Part shown: piece after piece, positions 1-7,386 of the stretch
Layout: each line of letters opens with the position of its first letter
How positions within the stretch are numbered: the first letter of the stretch is position 1
Assembly (NCBI GenBank): GCA_002359185.1
Contig: DEML01000047.1
Span: 11,896-19,898, forward strand
Length of the DNA stretch: 8,003 nt
Reading direction: 5' to 3'
Source: Planctomycetaceae bacterium UBA2671
GTDB taxonomy: Bacteria > Planctomycetota > Planctomycetia > Planctomycetales > Planctomycetaceae
Made by a program: the position numbers and the translations under genes
Notes under the pieces: generated by a model
Told to the model about the DNA's origin: nothing
The model's database searches: none
Seen by the model: the letters and a program-made list of their open reading frames with translations, nothing else

Positions 1-216
1 TATGGTTAACAGAAATCAAGCCAAGCGCGTATTTGGAGAGATTTTTGGCGATTTTTGAGCGCGCTCATAGTCAATTCGGGGTGCATAAACGTACTTCAGG
101 ACATTTGATAGGGAATCAGAGGCGCGACGGAGTACTCTGAAATACTCTGCCCGGTTAAAAGCGGGGTATAAAATGTCACCGGAAGACCTTTGAGATAAAG
201 AGCCAGAGGTGATTCC
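1..216. other. non-coding stretch left of transposase remnant
   Basis: I see no convincing gene here. A 72-codon minus-strand frame (16-234) crosses it, but it has no recognisable motif and overlaps the start of the transposase remnant, so I treat it as chance. The stretch holds a perfect 12-bp palindrome, TGAGCGCGCTCA (56-67), and two short direct repeats that each recur at a 10-bp interval: GATTTTTG (40-47 and 50-57) and TACTCTG (133-139 and 143-149). The palindrome is not followed by a T run in the right orientation on either strand, so it does not look like a terminator. The stretch may be the upstream or terminal part of the decayed element that follows. Confidence 0.4.
205..212 (+). promoter_or_regulatory. 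ribosome-binding-like site of the transposase remnant
   Basis: AGAGGTGA lies seven bases before ATG 217, counted from the end of GAGG. It fixes the start of the decayed reading frame although TAG follows only four codons later. It is a relic, since the gene behind it is dead. Confidence 0.4.
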
Positions 217-482
217 ATGCGTCGAAATTAGCATCCATTATTCGTCATACTGGCATCGCTCACACACCAGGAATTGGCCGCCAGATTGCGTATCTGAAGA
301 AAGAGAATGAGATTCTTCGCGCCCGTCTGCCGAAACGAATCCATACCACGAAAGCCGAGCGAAAGAATCTCCTCAAAGCCGGATTGAAGATCGGTTCCGA
401 ACTATAGGAACTGATGTATTTTGTGAAGTACGAGTCTTTTCTGAAATGGAATCGCGAGAAAGAGCAGGGGACGAAGAAGAAA
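217..482 (+). pseudogene. decayed N-terminal fragment of an rve-type integrase/transposase
   Basis: The fragment starts at ATG 217, seven bases after a GAGG ribosome-binding-like site (205-212 reads AGAGGTGA). Read with corrections it gives MRRN, a TAG stop at 229-231, then HPLFVILASLTHQELAA. The frame then shifts by one base near 280, where a GCCGCCCAG appears to have lost one C. It continues as QIAYLKKENEILRARLPKRI, then THE segment HTTKAERKNLLKAGLKIGSEL, a TAG at 405-407, and ELMYFVKYESFLKWNREKEQ. The order LASLTHQELA - QIAYLKxENxILRxxLPKR - xTxxER - ELI - TFxRW is the one I know from the N-terminal region of rve integrases frequent in Planctomycetes. Only about 85 of an expected several hundred residues remain, and the DDE catalytic core is missing. 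Two nonsense codons plus a frameshift make it non-functional. It converges on the giant gene, leaving about 20 bp between them. The family call comes from remembered motifs, not a search. Confidence 0.75.
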
Positions 483-503
483 ACATTCCATGCCATTTGT
501 TGC

Positions 504-3500
504 TTATTCAAAAGTGAAGTAAGTTCCCGAGATCCCAAATTCTCCTGCGTTCGGACGGTCTCTCCACTGGTTGGGGGTAATTGTCAGATCCCCCTCGAGA
601 TACCCCTGATAAATCCCATTCATGCTGCCGCTGCTCCCCAGCAGCATTTGCACATGACTGCTGTCGAAATTCACTGCGGCGATCAGTCGATCTTCTGTGT
701 TCGGCGTGAAATTCACCCAGACATCGTTGTTGGCATATTGCCATCGATTATTAATAAATCGGACCACCACAAAATGCTCCGCCCCATTGGCAACGACTGC
801 CCCGGCAAACCGTTGTTGAACGCTCTGCTGGCTGTAGAGGATAAAGCCGTTACCTTTCGCATTATCCTGACCGGGAATCCCATAGCCCAGGCTGGAGGGG
901 GCAATGTTCACTCGAGTCGTCAGGGGTGGGAACTGATCCAGCGTGAAGTATGTTCCTGTGATGCCAAATTCCCCCGCGTTCGGGATGTCTCTCCACTGGT
1001 TGGGTGTAATCGTCAGATCTCCCTCGATATACCCCTGATTGATCCCGCTCAAGCTCCCAGTGCTTCCCTGCAGCATCTGCACCTGACTGCTGTCGAAATT
1101 CACCGCGGCGATCAGTCGATCTCCTGTGGTCGGCGTGAAATTCACCCAGACATCGTTGTTGGCATATTGCCATTGATAATTGACAAAACGGACGGCCAGA
1201 AAGTGCTCCGCCCCATTGGCAACGACCGCCCCGGCAAACCGTTGTTGAACGCTCTGCTGACTGTAGAGGATAAAGCCGTTGCCGGTCGCATTGTCCTGAC
1301 CGGGAATCCCATAGCCCAGGCTGGAGGGAGCGATGTCAATTCTGATCGTTGGCAGTTCCAGAATAAAGTAAGTTCCCGTAATTCCAAATTCTCCCGCGTT
1401 ATAGGTGTTCCTCCATTGGTTGGGGGTAATCGTCAAGTTCCCCGCGAGATACCCCTGATTGATCCCGTTGAAGCTCCCAGTGCTTCCCTGCAGCATCTGC
1501 ACCTGACTGCTGTCGAAATTGACTGAAGCGATCAGTCGATCTCCAGTGGTCGGCGTGAAATCGACCCAGACATCATTATTGGCATATTGCCATTGATTAT
1601 CGATAAATCGGACCACCACAAAGTGCTCCGCCCCATTGGAGACGACCGCCCCGGCAAACCGTTGTTGTACATTCTGCTGGCTGTAGAGGATAAAGCCGTT
1701 CCCGATCGCATTGTCCTGGCCGGGGATGCCATAGCCCAGGCTGGAAGGGGCGATGTCAATTCGGATCGTAGTCAGTTCTAGTGTAAAATAAGTTCCCGTG
1801 ATGCCGAATTCCCCGGCGTTAGGACGGTCTCTCCACTGGTTGGGGGTGATCGTCAGATCCCCCTCAATATAACCTTGATTGATCCCGTTCACGGACCCAG
1901 TGCTTCCCTCCAACATCTGCACCTGACTGCTGTCGAAATTGACCGAGGCGATCAGTCGATCTCCTGCAGTCGGCGTGAAATTCACCCAGATATCGTTGTT
2001 TGCATATTGCCATTGATTATCGATAAATCGTACGACCACAAAGTGCTCAGCCCCATTGGCGACCACCGCCCCGGCAAACCGTTGTTGAACGCTCTGCTGG
2101 CTGTAAAGGATAAAGCCGTTCCCTGTTGCGTTATCCTGACCGGGAATTCCATAGCCCAGGCTGGAGGGGGCGATGTCAATTCGGATCGCGGTCAGTTCCA
2201 GCGTGAAGTAAGTTCCTGTGATGCCAAATTCCCCTGCGTTCGGGGCATTTCTCCACTGGTTGGGAGTAATCGTCAGGTCCCCCGCAATATACCCCTGATT
2301 GATCCCGTTCACGGATCCAGTGCTTCCCTGCAGCATCTGCACCTGGCTGCTGTCGAAATTGACCGAGGCGATCAGTCGATCTCCAGTTGTCGGCCTGAAA
2401 TTCACCCAGACATCGTTGTTGGCATATTGCCATTGATTATTGACGAAACGGACGGCTACAAAGTGCTCAGCGCCATTGGCGACGACCGCTCCGGCAAACC
2501 GTTGCTGAACACTCTGCAGGCTGTAGAGAATGAAGCCGTTCCCGGTCGCATTGTCTTGACCGGGGATGCCATAGCCCAGACTGGAGGGGGCAATGTCAAT
2601 TCTAATTATTACCTCACCATTAGTTATGCTGGTCGATTCGTAAGCTCCGATATCGACCGTGTCACCTAGAATCCGATCAAAGCCAGTCCCGCGCTGATCG
2701 GTTGTGAGAGTTGCACTGTTTTCATCGACAGCCAGTGCGTTACTGCCTGCATTGATAGCAAGTGAATTAAAAATCAGAGCATGTGTGCGTGTTGATCCGC
2801 CATTATCGCGAAGCACGGGGTCGAGAATTGTGTTGATGTCGCGAGTTCCACTGCCGTTGACACCGACGATGTTGCCGTCGACTCCATCAGACAGTCCGCC
2901 GGAGGTCGCAGCATCGGCAATGAGGTTGTTCGAGCCTGTCACTGTTCCGAAAATTTCATTTGCAACAGTTCCTCGCTTGCTGCCAGCGATAAGCGTATTG
3001 TTAAGCAAAAGCGTGCCACTTTTGACATAAATGGCTCCCCCATCATTGGCAGCGAGATTGTCTCCAACAAAATTATTGACAAACGTGGAATTGACGATCG
3101 TCGCAGAAGAGGTATCTGAAAAAATGGCCCCACCTTGAGACGGTGTCGAGAATATGACTGCGGCATAATTGCTTCGAAATGTCGAGTTGTAGATCTCGTA
3201 ATCTGTAGTTGCGGCAATGGCTCCGCCTCTGCCTTCAAATGCTGCATTGTTGTCGAACAGGCTGCTATTAATAGTCAGGTTTTCACCTGTGTGATAGATT
3301 GCCCCACCATCACCGAAAGAGTCATTACCGTCAAACTCCATATCTCTGAGGTATAGATTTCCCTGGTTGTAAATCGCACCGCCAGCACCGTTACTGCGTC
3401 CTCGGCTAAGTTCAAGTCCAGACATTTCGACTGTCGCACCAGCCTGCACTTCAAAGATTCGACTGTCAACATCGGCATTGATCTCCAGCTTGTCGGCTCC

Positions 3501-6500
3501 CAGGCCGTTGATGATCAGATCGTCAGAGATCGTAAGTTGTTGATCGTCGAGGAGAATCGTCATTCCCGAAAGTGAGGACGAGAACGTGATGATATCTGTT
3601 TCATCGCCAGACCCGGCCAGTGCATCGCCAAAGGCCATATTCGTGTTGGCCGCCTCGATCGCTTCCCGCAGGCTCAACATGCCATCGGTCACTCCGCTTC
3701 CATTGGCGGCTTCGTCAAGCAAGGTATCGACAACAAATGTTCTGGCTGGCGTATATTCGTAAGCTCCAACGTCAACGGTCGTTTGATTGATGCGGTCGAA
3801 GCCTGAACCACGTTGGTCAGATGTGAGAGCCTCCGCATTTTCATCGAGGGCTTTGGTGTTGTCGCCAGCATTTATGGCAACCGAGCCACTGACCAGTTTG
3901 TGTGTTGGCGTTGGTCCACCGTTGTCTTGCAGTGTCGTGTTGAGAATGGTTTTGATGTCTCGAACCCCACTGCCGTTCACTCCCACAATATTGCCATTGG
4001 TCCCATCGACAAGACCTTTTGAGGAGGACGCATCCCCGATCACATTGTTTGAACTGGCCGATTGCACATTCGAGCCCGAGAATTCGTTCGGAATCAAACC
4101 TGTTCCGGATACATTACCCGCCACAATGCTGTTGTGCAGTGTGAGTGGACCAAAAAGTGAATAGATCCCACCGCCGTTGATGCCTCCAGTGAAATCTGTA
4201 TCGGCCCTGTTCAGTGTCAGTGTCGAGTTGGTAATTCGTGTGATCCCTAAGCCACCAAATTCATCCGAGGAATAAATTCCGCCACCCAATCCAGGAGTAT
4301 GGTTTCCACTGACGGTCGTGTTGATCAGGTCGAGTGTTCCGTTGGTCCAGATGCCTCCGCCACTTCCCAGTGCTTCATTGTCGGAAATTGTCGAATCCTT
4401 GACGACTAAAGTTCCCACATTCCAGATGCCTCCCCCAGAATCTCTACCTGTTTCTGTGGAACGACTGGATTTGACATGCACGCCATCGAGTGTCAAGTTG
4501 CCAAAATTCCGGACGGCTCCTCCCCGGTCGGATTCCCCATTTTGAATCGTCAGACCGGAAATAGAACTCACGACGCCAGAATCGACAAAGAATGGCTGAA
4601 AACTTCCCGCTCCATCAATAGTCAACTGGTCGGCTCCCAAGCCAACAATTTTTACATCCCCCATCAGAGTCGGCAGGCTGGCATTCAGGGAGAGTGTCAT
4701 GTCCATCAGTGAAGAGGAAAAGGTAATGATGTCTTGACCATCTGCTGATCCGGCCAAAGCATCGCCGAAGGCGGCGTTTGTGTTGGCCGCTTCAATCGCT
4801 TCCCGCAGGCTGACCAGACCATCGGTCACTCCACTGCCATTGACCGGTTGATCGAGCAGCGTATCGACAACGTAGGTTCGCGGAGGCGTACCTTCAAAAG
4901 CACCAATATCGACAGTACTATTTAAAAATCGTGTGAAGCCATCCCCTCGCTGATCGGTCGTGAGAGTAGTGTTGTTTTCATCTTTGGCCAGTCCGTTGGA
5001 ACCGGTATTGAGAGCGACCGAGCCAGGAACCAGGGCATGAGTGGGCGTTGACCCGCCATTGTTTTGCAGTGTGGTATTGAGAATCGTCCCAATCGCACGC
5101 GTGCTTGCTCCGACGATCCCTACAATATTTCCATTTACTCCGTCGATCAGTCCACTGGACGTATCAGCATCACCAATGACATTATTGGATCCGACGATCG
5201 TGTTGGACAGATCGTTGGGGGTCGTGCCTGTTGCTCCCTGAAAATTGCCTGCGACAATCGAGTTGTTAAGCGTCAATGAATTGTTAGGGAGGACACGAAT
5301 CCCTCCCCCGGAACCGTTGGTCGCCCGGTTGCCGGTGATTGTGCTGTTGGTGATTGTAGCAGTACCGCCTGTCATGACCCCTGCGCCAATCGCAGCGGCT
5401 GTATTTCCAGAAACGGTGCTGTTGATCAGTTCAAACATCCCTGTGGCATAAATTCCTCCCCCTTCACCTGCTGTTGCCTCAATGTTTGATGCCGAATTGT
5501 TAGAGACGGTCGAGTTCTTGACGACCAGAACACCGACACTGTCGATTCCCCCGCTGAAGTTGGCTTGATTGCCGGTGACCCAAACGCTGTCTAAAGTGAG
5601 CGTTCCCCGATTGAGAATGGCTCCCCCATCAGGTGGTTCAGATGGGAACACTATCCTGGCGTTCCCTCCGGTGAATGTCAGTCCTGAGATATTCACATTA
5701 CCGGAACTCACCCTGAGCACACGAGACTGATTATTAGCGTTGATTGTCAGTTGATCTGCCCCAAGGCCGTTGATGGTGAGATCTTCTGTGATTAAAAGCT
5801 GCTTTCCCCCCAGTGTGATCGTCATCCCTGCCAAAGAAGGAGCAAAATTGATGATGTCAGTAGTGTCTGCTGACCCTGCCGGGGCATCACCAAAGGCGGC
5901 ATTAATATCCGCCGCGATCATTGCTTCCCGCAAGCTGATCAGCCCATCGGTTACTGTGCTGTTGTTGTCTGACTGATCGAGAATCGTGTTGACAGTGTAG
6001 ACTGTGGCAGGGACCGGGGGAGGGGTTGTATCGACATTGGTCGCACTCACCATGGAACCAGTCGCGAAGACATAGCTGTCATCGATCGTGTCGAGAATCA
6101 ATTCAATTTCGACGGTCTGGTTACCATCAACACTACTGTCAGAGACTCCGGTGACGGTAACGGTTTGTGCGACATTCCAGTTCGCGGTTGTAAATGTGAG
6201 TGTTGCTTTATCGACAGTCGCTTCATTAGTGTTGGCACTCAAGACTGAGATCGTGATGTCTTCCAGCGGTCGGGTATCGAGTACTACGGTAAAGGTGTCT
6301 GTCGTGCCGGCTTCGGTGACGGAGGTATTACCGCCAGTTTCTGTCACTGTGACTCCTGGCTGAATCATCATGTAGCCGATGTCCTGCATCATCCCGAATT
6401 CAACCGGATTGAGCACTCGCGCATTCACACCTCTGCCACCGTTTGAAACCATCAGATAGTCAACGAAATTGATGCCAGCATTGTTGTCATCCACATGACT

Positions 6501-7319
6501 GGCACTCGATCCATCCTGCCAACCCGAAGGGGAATACAGGCCAACCCGATTGCCACCATTGGCCGCTTTGGCATTGGGGCCATCAAAAAACAGACCGGCT
6601 GATGGACTTGTTCCCCCGGTACGAACGGAATTCCAGGTTGAAGTATTGAGGGTAAACGTACTGCCGTTGATGACCCGGTTACCGCTCACATCGCTGAGAA
6701 ACTGATCAAATGGTCCCCATTCATCAGGGTCCTCATAAAATGAAGAACCATCAAAATTCACTGCTGTCCCAAAATCCAAGCCATGCATAATCTCGTGCAT
6801 CAGGGTGGCAATCAAATCATCCTGAGAAGAACTGACATCCAATCCTGTCCCGTAGCTGGGCGCAAAGTTGACTTCCAGCAGCATGTCGTCACCTGCAGAC
6901 GGATCACTTCCCCCTTTGACAATGTGTCCCGCATCACCCAGGTTGTTGAAGCCTGGATTTTCCGCCAGCGAGAAACGTGGAGAAGCTGATGCCAGCCCGC
7001 CACTCGGGCCAGAATCGAAATAGCTGAAGACATCTACATCCAGTGTGGCGGTGTGATCGAACCAGGTTCCTAACGTTGCGGCTGCGTTTTCCAGCATACT
7101 GCGATAGGTAGTTCTCGTGGTCGAGTTCGAATCGTTGAAGCCGACGTCATCAGCGGTCCCTGCTTCATTGATGTACGAGAAGTTAAAATCAATCGTAAGC
7201 AGTGTTCGCGATTCCAGAGCCTCGGCAGCCAATTCCCTGTTCCTTTGTCGGAACCTTCGTTTGGACTTCTGGGGACACAAAACCAGGCTCCACCATCGCA
7301 TATTCAAAAATCTCATCAT
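504..7319 (-). CDS. giant exported modular protein: zincin-like domain, three beta-helix modules, five 140-aa repeats
   Basis: This is one uninterrupted frame of 2271 residues ending in TAA (504-506). Residues 1-42 are basic and end in ALESRTLLT (34-42), a motif typical of planctomycete exported proteins; there is no clear classical Sec hydrophobic core. Residues ~43-317 are metallopeptidase-like: HEIMHGLDFG (H175, E176, H179), GSSASHVDD with H275 as possible third zinc ligand, a candidate Met-turn DYLM (M290), and a closing NPVEFGMMQDIGY. Residues ~319-430 resemble a Calx-beta type sandwich (TDTFTVVL, LTFTTANW, QTVTVTGV). Three modules of ~375 residues follow (~441-812, ~815-1192, ~1194-1561), then five repeats of ~140 residues (1572-2271). 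Cys15 is the only cysteine I see. No dockerin, sortase, PEP-CTERM or transmembrane anchor is visible at the C-terminus. The likely role is a secreted or surface adhesin-like protein with a possible peptidase head; substrate unknown. The start is the first ATG of an ATGATG pair; Met7 is an alternative, and neither has a good Shine-Dalgarno site. The frame is certain, the domain names likely, the function an inference. Confidence 0.95.
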   Translation of the reverse strand: MMRFLNMRWWSLVLCPQKSKRRFRQRNRELAAEALESRTLLTIDFNFSYINEAGTADDVGFNDSNSTTRTTYRSMLENAAATLGTWFDHTATLDVDVFSYFDSGPSGGLASASPRFSLAENPGFNNLGDAGHIVKGGSDPSAGDDMLLEVNFAPSYGTGLDVSSSQDDLIATLMHEIMHGLDFGTAVNFDGSSFYEDPDEWGPFDQFLSDVSGNRVINGSTFTLNTSTWNSVRTGGTSPSAGLFFDGPNAKAANGGNRVGLYSPSGWQDGSSASHVDDNNAGINFVDYLMVSNGGRGVNARVLNPVEFGMMQDIGYMMIQPGVTVTETGGNTSVTEAGTTDTFTVVLDTRPLEDITISVLSANTNEATVDKATLTFTTANWNVAQTVTVTGVSDSSVDGNQTVEIELILDTIDDSYVFATGSMVSATNVDTTPPPVPATVYTVNTILDQSDNNSTVTDGLISLREAMIAADINAAFGDAPAGSADTTDIINFAPSLAGMTITLGGKQLLITEDLTINGLGADQLTINANNQSRVLRVSSGNVNISGLTFTGGNARIVFPSEPPDGGAILNRGTLTLDSVWVTGNQANFSGGIDSVGVLVVKNSTVSNNSASNIEATAGEGGGIYATGMFELINSTVSGNTAAAIGAGVMTGGTATITNSTITGNRATNGSGGGIRVLPNNSLTLNNSIVAGNFQGATGTTPNDLSNTIVGSNNVIGDADTSSGLIDGVNGNIVGIVGASTRAIGTILNTTLQNNGGSTPTHALVPGSVALNTGSNGLAKDENNTTLTTDQRGDGFTRFLNSTVDIGAFEGTPPRTYVVDTLLDQPVNGSGVTDGLVSLREAIEAANTNAAFGDALAGSADGQDIITFSSSLMDMTLSLNASLPTLMGDVKIVGLGADQLTIDGAGSFQPFFVDSGVVSSISGLTIQNGESDRGGAVRNFGNLTLDGVHVKSSRSTETGRDSGGGIWNVGTLVVKDSTISDNEALGSGGGIWTNGTLDLINTTVSGNHTPGLGGGIYSSDEFGGLGITRITNSTLTLNRADTDFTGGINGGGIYSLFGPLTLHNSIVAGNVSGTGLIPNEFSGSNVQSASSNNVIGDASSSKGLVDGTNGNIVGVNGSGVRDIKTILNTTLQDNGGPTPTHKLVSGSVAINAGDNTKALDENAEALTSDQRGSGFDRINQTTVDVGAYEYTPARTFVVDTLLDEAANGSGVTDGMLSLREAIEAANTNMAFGDALAGSGDETDIITFSSSLSGMTILLDDQQLTISDDLIINGLGADKLEINADVDSRIFEVQAGATVEMSGLELSRGRSNGAGGAIYNQGNLYLRDMEFDGNDSFGDGGAIYHTGENLTINSSLFDNNAAFEGRGGAIAATTDYEIYNSTFRSNYAAVIFSTPSQGGAIFSDTSSATIVNSTFVNNFVGDNLAANDGGAIYVKSGTLLLNNTLIAGSKRGTVANEIFGTVTGSNNLIADAATSGGLSDGVDGNIVGVNGSGTRDINTILDPVLRDNGGSTRTHALIFNSLAINAGSNALAVDENSATLTTDQRGTGFDRILGDTVDIGAYESTSITNGEVIIRIDIAPSSLGYGIPGQDNATGNGFILYSLQSVQQRFAGAVVANGAEHFVAVRFVNNQWQYANNDVWVNFRPTTGDRLIASVNFDSSQVQMLQGSTGSVNGINQGYIAGDLTITPNQWRNAPNAGEFGITGTYFTLELTAIRIDIAPSSLGYGIPGQDNATGNGFILYSQQSVQQRFAGAVVANGAEHFVVVRFIDNQWQYANNDIWVNFTPTAGDRLIASVNFDSSQVQMLEGSTGSVNGINQGYIEGDLTITPNQWRDRPNAGEFGITGTYFTLELTTIRIDIAPSSLGYGIPGQDNAIGNGFILYSQQNVQQRFAGAVVSNGAEHFVVVRFIDNQWQYANNDVWVDFTPTTGDRLIASVNFDSSQVQMLQGSTGSFNGINQGYLAGNLTITPNQWRNTYNAGEFGITGTYFILELPTIRIDIAPSSLGYGIPGQDNATGNGFILYSQQSVQQRFAGAVVANGAEHFLAVRFVNYQWQYANNDVWVNFTPTTGDRLIAAVNFDSSQVQMLQGSTGSLSGINQGYIEGDLTITPNQWRDIPNAGEFGITGTYFTLDQFPPLTTRVNIAPSSLGYGIPGQDNAKGNGFILYSQQSVQQRFAGAVVANGAEHFVVVRFINNRWQYANNDVWVNFTPNTEDRLIAAVNFDSSHVQMLLGSSGSMNGIYQGYLEGDLTITPNQWRDRPNAGEFGISGTYFTFE
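507..2606 (-). repeat. five tandem ~420-bp repeats encoding the C-terminal 140-aa domain array
   Basis: Unit boundaries, set at the residue aligning with I of IRIDIAPSS, are 2606-2187, 2186-1767, 1766-1347, 1346-918 and 917-507. They encode residues 1572-1711, 1712-1851, 1852-1991, 1992-2134 and 2135-2271. The first three are exactly 420 bp. The fourth is 429 bp because of an inserted linker reading DQFPPLTT, and the last is 411 bp and ends the gene. Landmarks in every unit are IAPSSLGYGIPGQDN, GNGFILYS, RFAGAVV-NGAEHF, WQYANND-WV-F-P, RLIA-VNFDSS-VQML, GYL/I-G-LTITPNQWR and NAGEFGI-GTYF. By eye the DNA copies are nearly identical over long runs. Secondary structure looks all-beta. I do not recognise the domain. 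A likely role is ligand binding or a stalk at the cell surface, which is inference. Confidence 0.95.
2637..5999 (-). repeat. three tandem ~375-residue beta-helix modules inside the giant gene
   Basis: Three homologous blocks begin near 5999 (residue 441), 4877 (815) and 3740 (1194). Each opens with TxLD-----VTDGL-SLREA, followed by AAFGDA-AGS--xxDII-F--SL. Each continues with a strand-rich region of parallel beta-helix type (NSTVSGN, GGGIY, LTLNNSIVAGN) and ends with a segment of choice-of-anchor-Q type (GSVAxNxG, LTTDQRG, VDIGAFE). The shared plus-strand string gcttcccgcaggct falls at 3661 and 4798, with a one-base variant at 5923, giving periods of 1137 and 1125 bp. At the DNA level the opening of each module is well conserved while the helix core has diverged. 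This points to older duplication than that of the 420-bp array. Families are named from remembered motifs (CSLREA, polymorphic outer-membrane-type helix, choice-of-anchor Q). Confidence 0.8.
6030..6365 (-). other. Calx-beta-like beta-sandwich domain of the giant protein
   Basis: Residues ~319-430 read as alternating strands: VTVTETGGNTSVTEAG, TDTFTVVLDTRPLEDITISV, ATLTFTTANW, AQTVTVTGVSDSSVDGNQTV and a closing IELILDTIDDSY segment. The order 'V-E-G--DTFTVVL...LTFT--NW---QTVTV---DD----G' is the signature of Calx-beta-like or related extracellular sandwich domains in bacterial giant proteins. It is followed by a short linker, TTPPPVPA, leading into the first beta-helix module. It is probably a structural spacer. 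Confidence 0.6.
6371..7193 (-). other. zincin-like metallopeptidase domain of the giant protein
   Basis: This part encodes residues ~43-317. It contains LMHEIMHGLDFG, a HExxH zinc site with the general-base glutamate present. The usual HExxHxxGxxH third ligand does not follow directly. About 95 residues later comes GSSASHVDDN and then DYLMVSN, which resembles the GSSxSHxD...LMxP pattern of bacterial zincins where the histidine is distal and the methionine forms the Met-turn. The closing segment NPVEFGMMQDIGY matches the way such domains end (PV-L----DIGY/W). The catalytic residues all look intact, so activity is plausible but not shown. FDQFL (204-208) after the zinc helix also fits the family pattern. 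The alternative is an inactive domain kept as a scaffold. Confidence 0.7.
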
Positions 7320-7339
7320 TGGCCCGTCTGCTTGATTTT

Positions 7340-7369
7340 ATTATTAGTTCAAATGAATCACTATGTCAC
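7340..7369 (-). promoter_or_regulatory. candidate sigma-70-type promoter of the giant gene
   Basis: On the minus strand GTGACA (7369-7364) and AATAAT (7345-7340) are separated by 18 bases. Each differs from the consensus (TTGACA, TATAAT) at one position. The transcript would start near 7333, leaving a leader of only about 14 bases before ATG 7319, which fits the absence of a clear ribosome-binding site. The surrounding DNA is AT-rich, so a chance match is possible. Confidence 0.35.
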
Positions 7370-7386
7370 ATGATCACCGCCTGACA

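Noticed and set aside
16..234. Minus-strand open frame of 72 codons at the left edge
   Set aside because: It has no recognisable motif, no ribosome-binding-like site that I can see, and overlaps the start of the transposase remnant.
387..413. Possible terminator hairpin GTTCC...GGAAC downstream of the giant gene
   Set aside because: The stem is only 5 bp with an 8-base loop, there is no T run, and the sequence is part of the transposase remnant.
414..1526. Plus-strand open frame of 370 codons
   Set aside because: Its first ~23 codons are the tail of the transposase remnant. The rest is antisense to the 420-bp repeats and stays open because each repeat is a multiple of three without a stop in that frame. 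Its protein is merely periodic like the repeats.
507..2606. CRISPR-like or satellite array
   Set aside because: The period is about 420 bp with no unique spacers, and the repeats are in frame within a coding region.
1875..2669. Plus-strand open frame of 264 codons
   Set aside because: It is antisense to the first two 140-residue repeats. The translated product repeats with the same 420-bp period and has no motif of its own.
6088..6363. Plus-strand frame of 91 codons opposite the Calx-beta-like region
   Set aside because: It is valine/serine-rich because it is the complement of Thr/Val-rich strands, and has no independent support.
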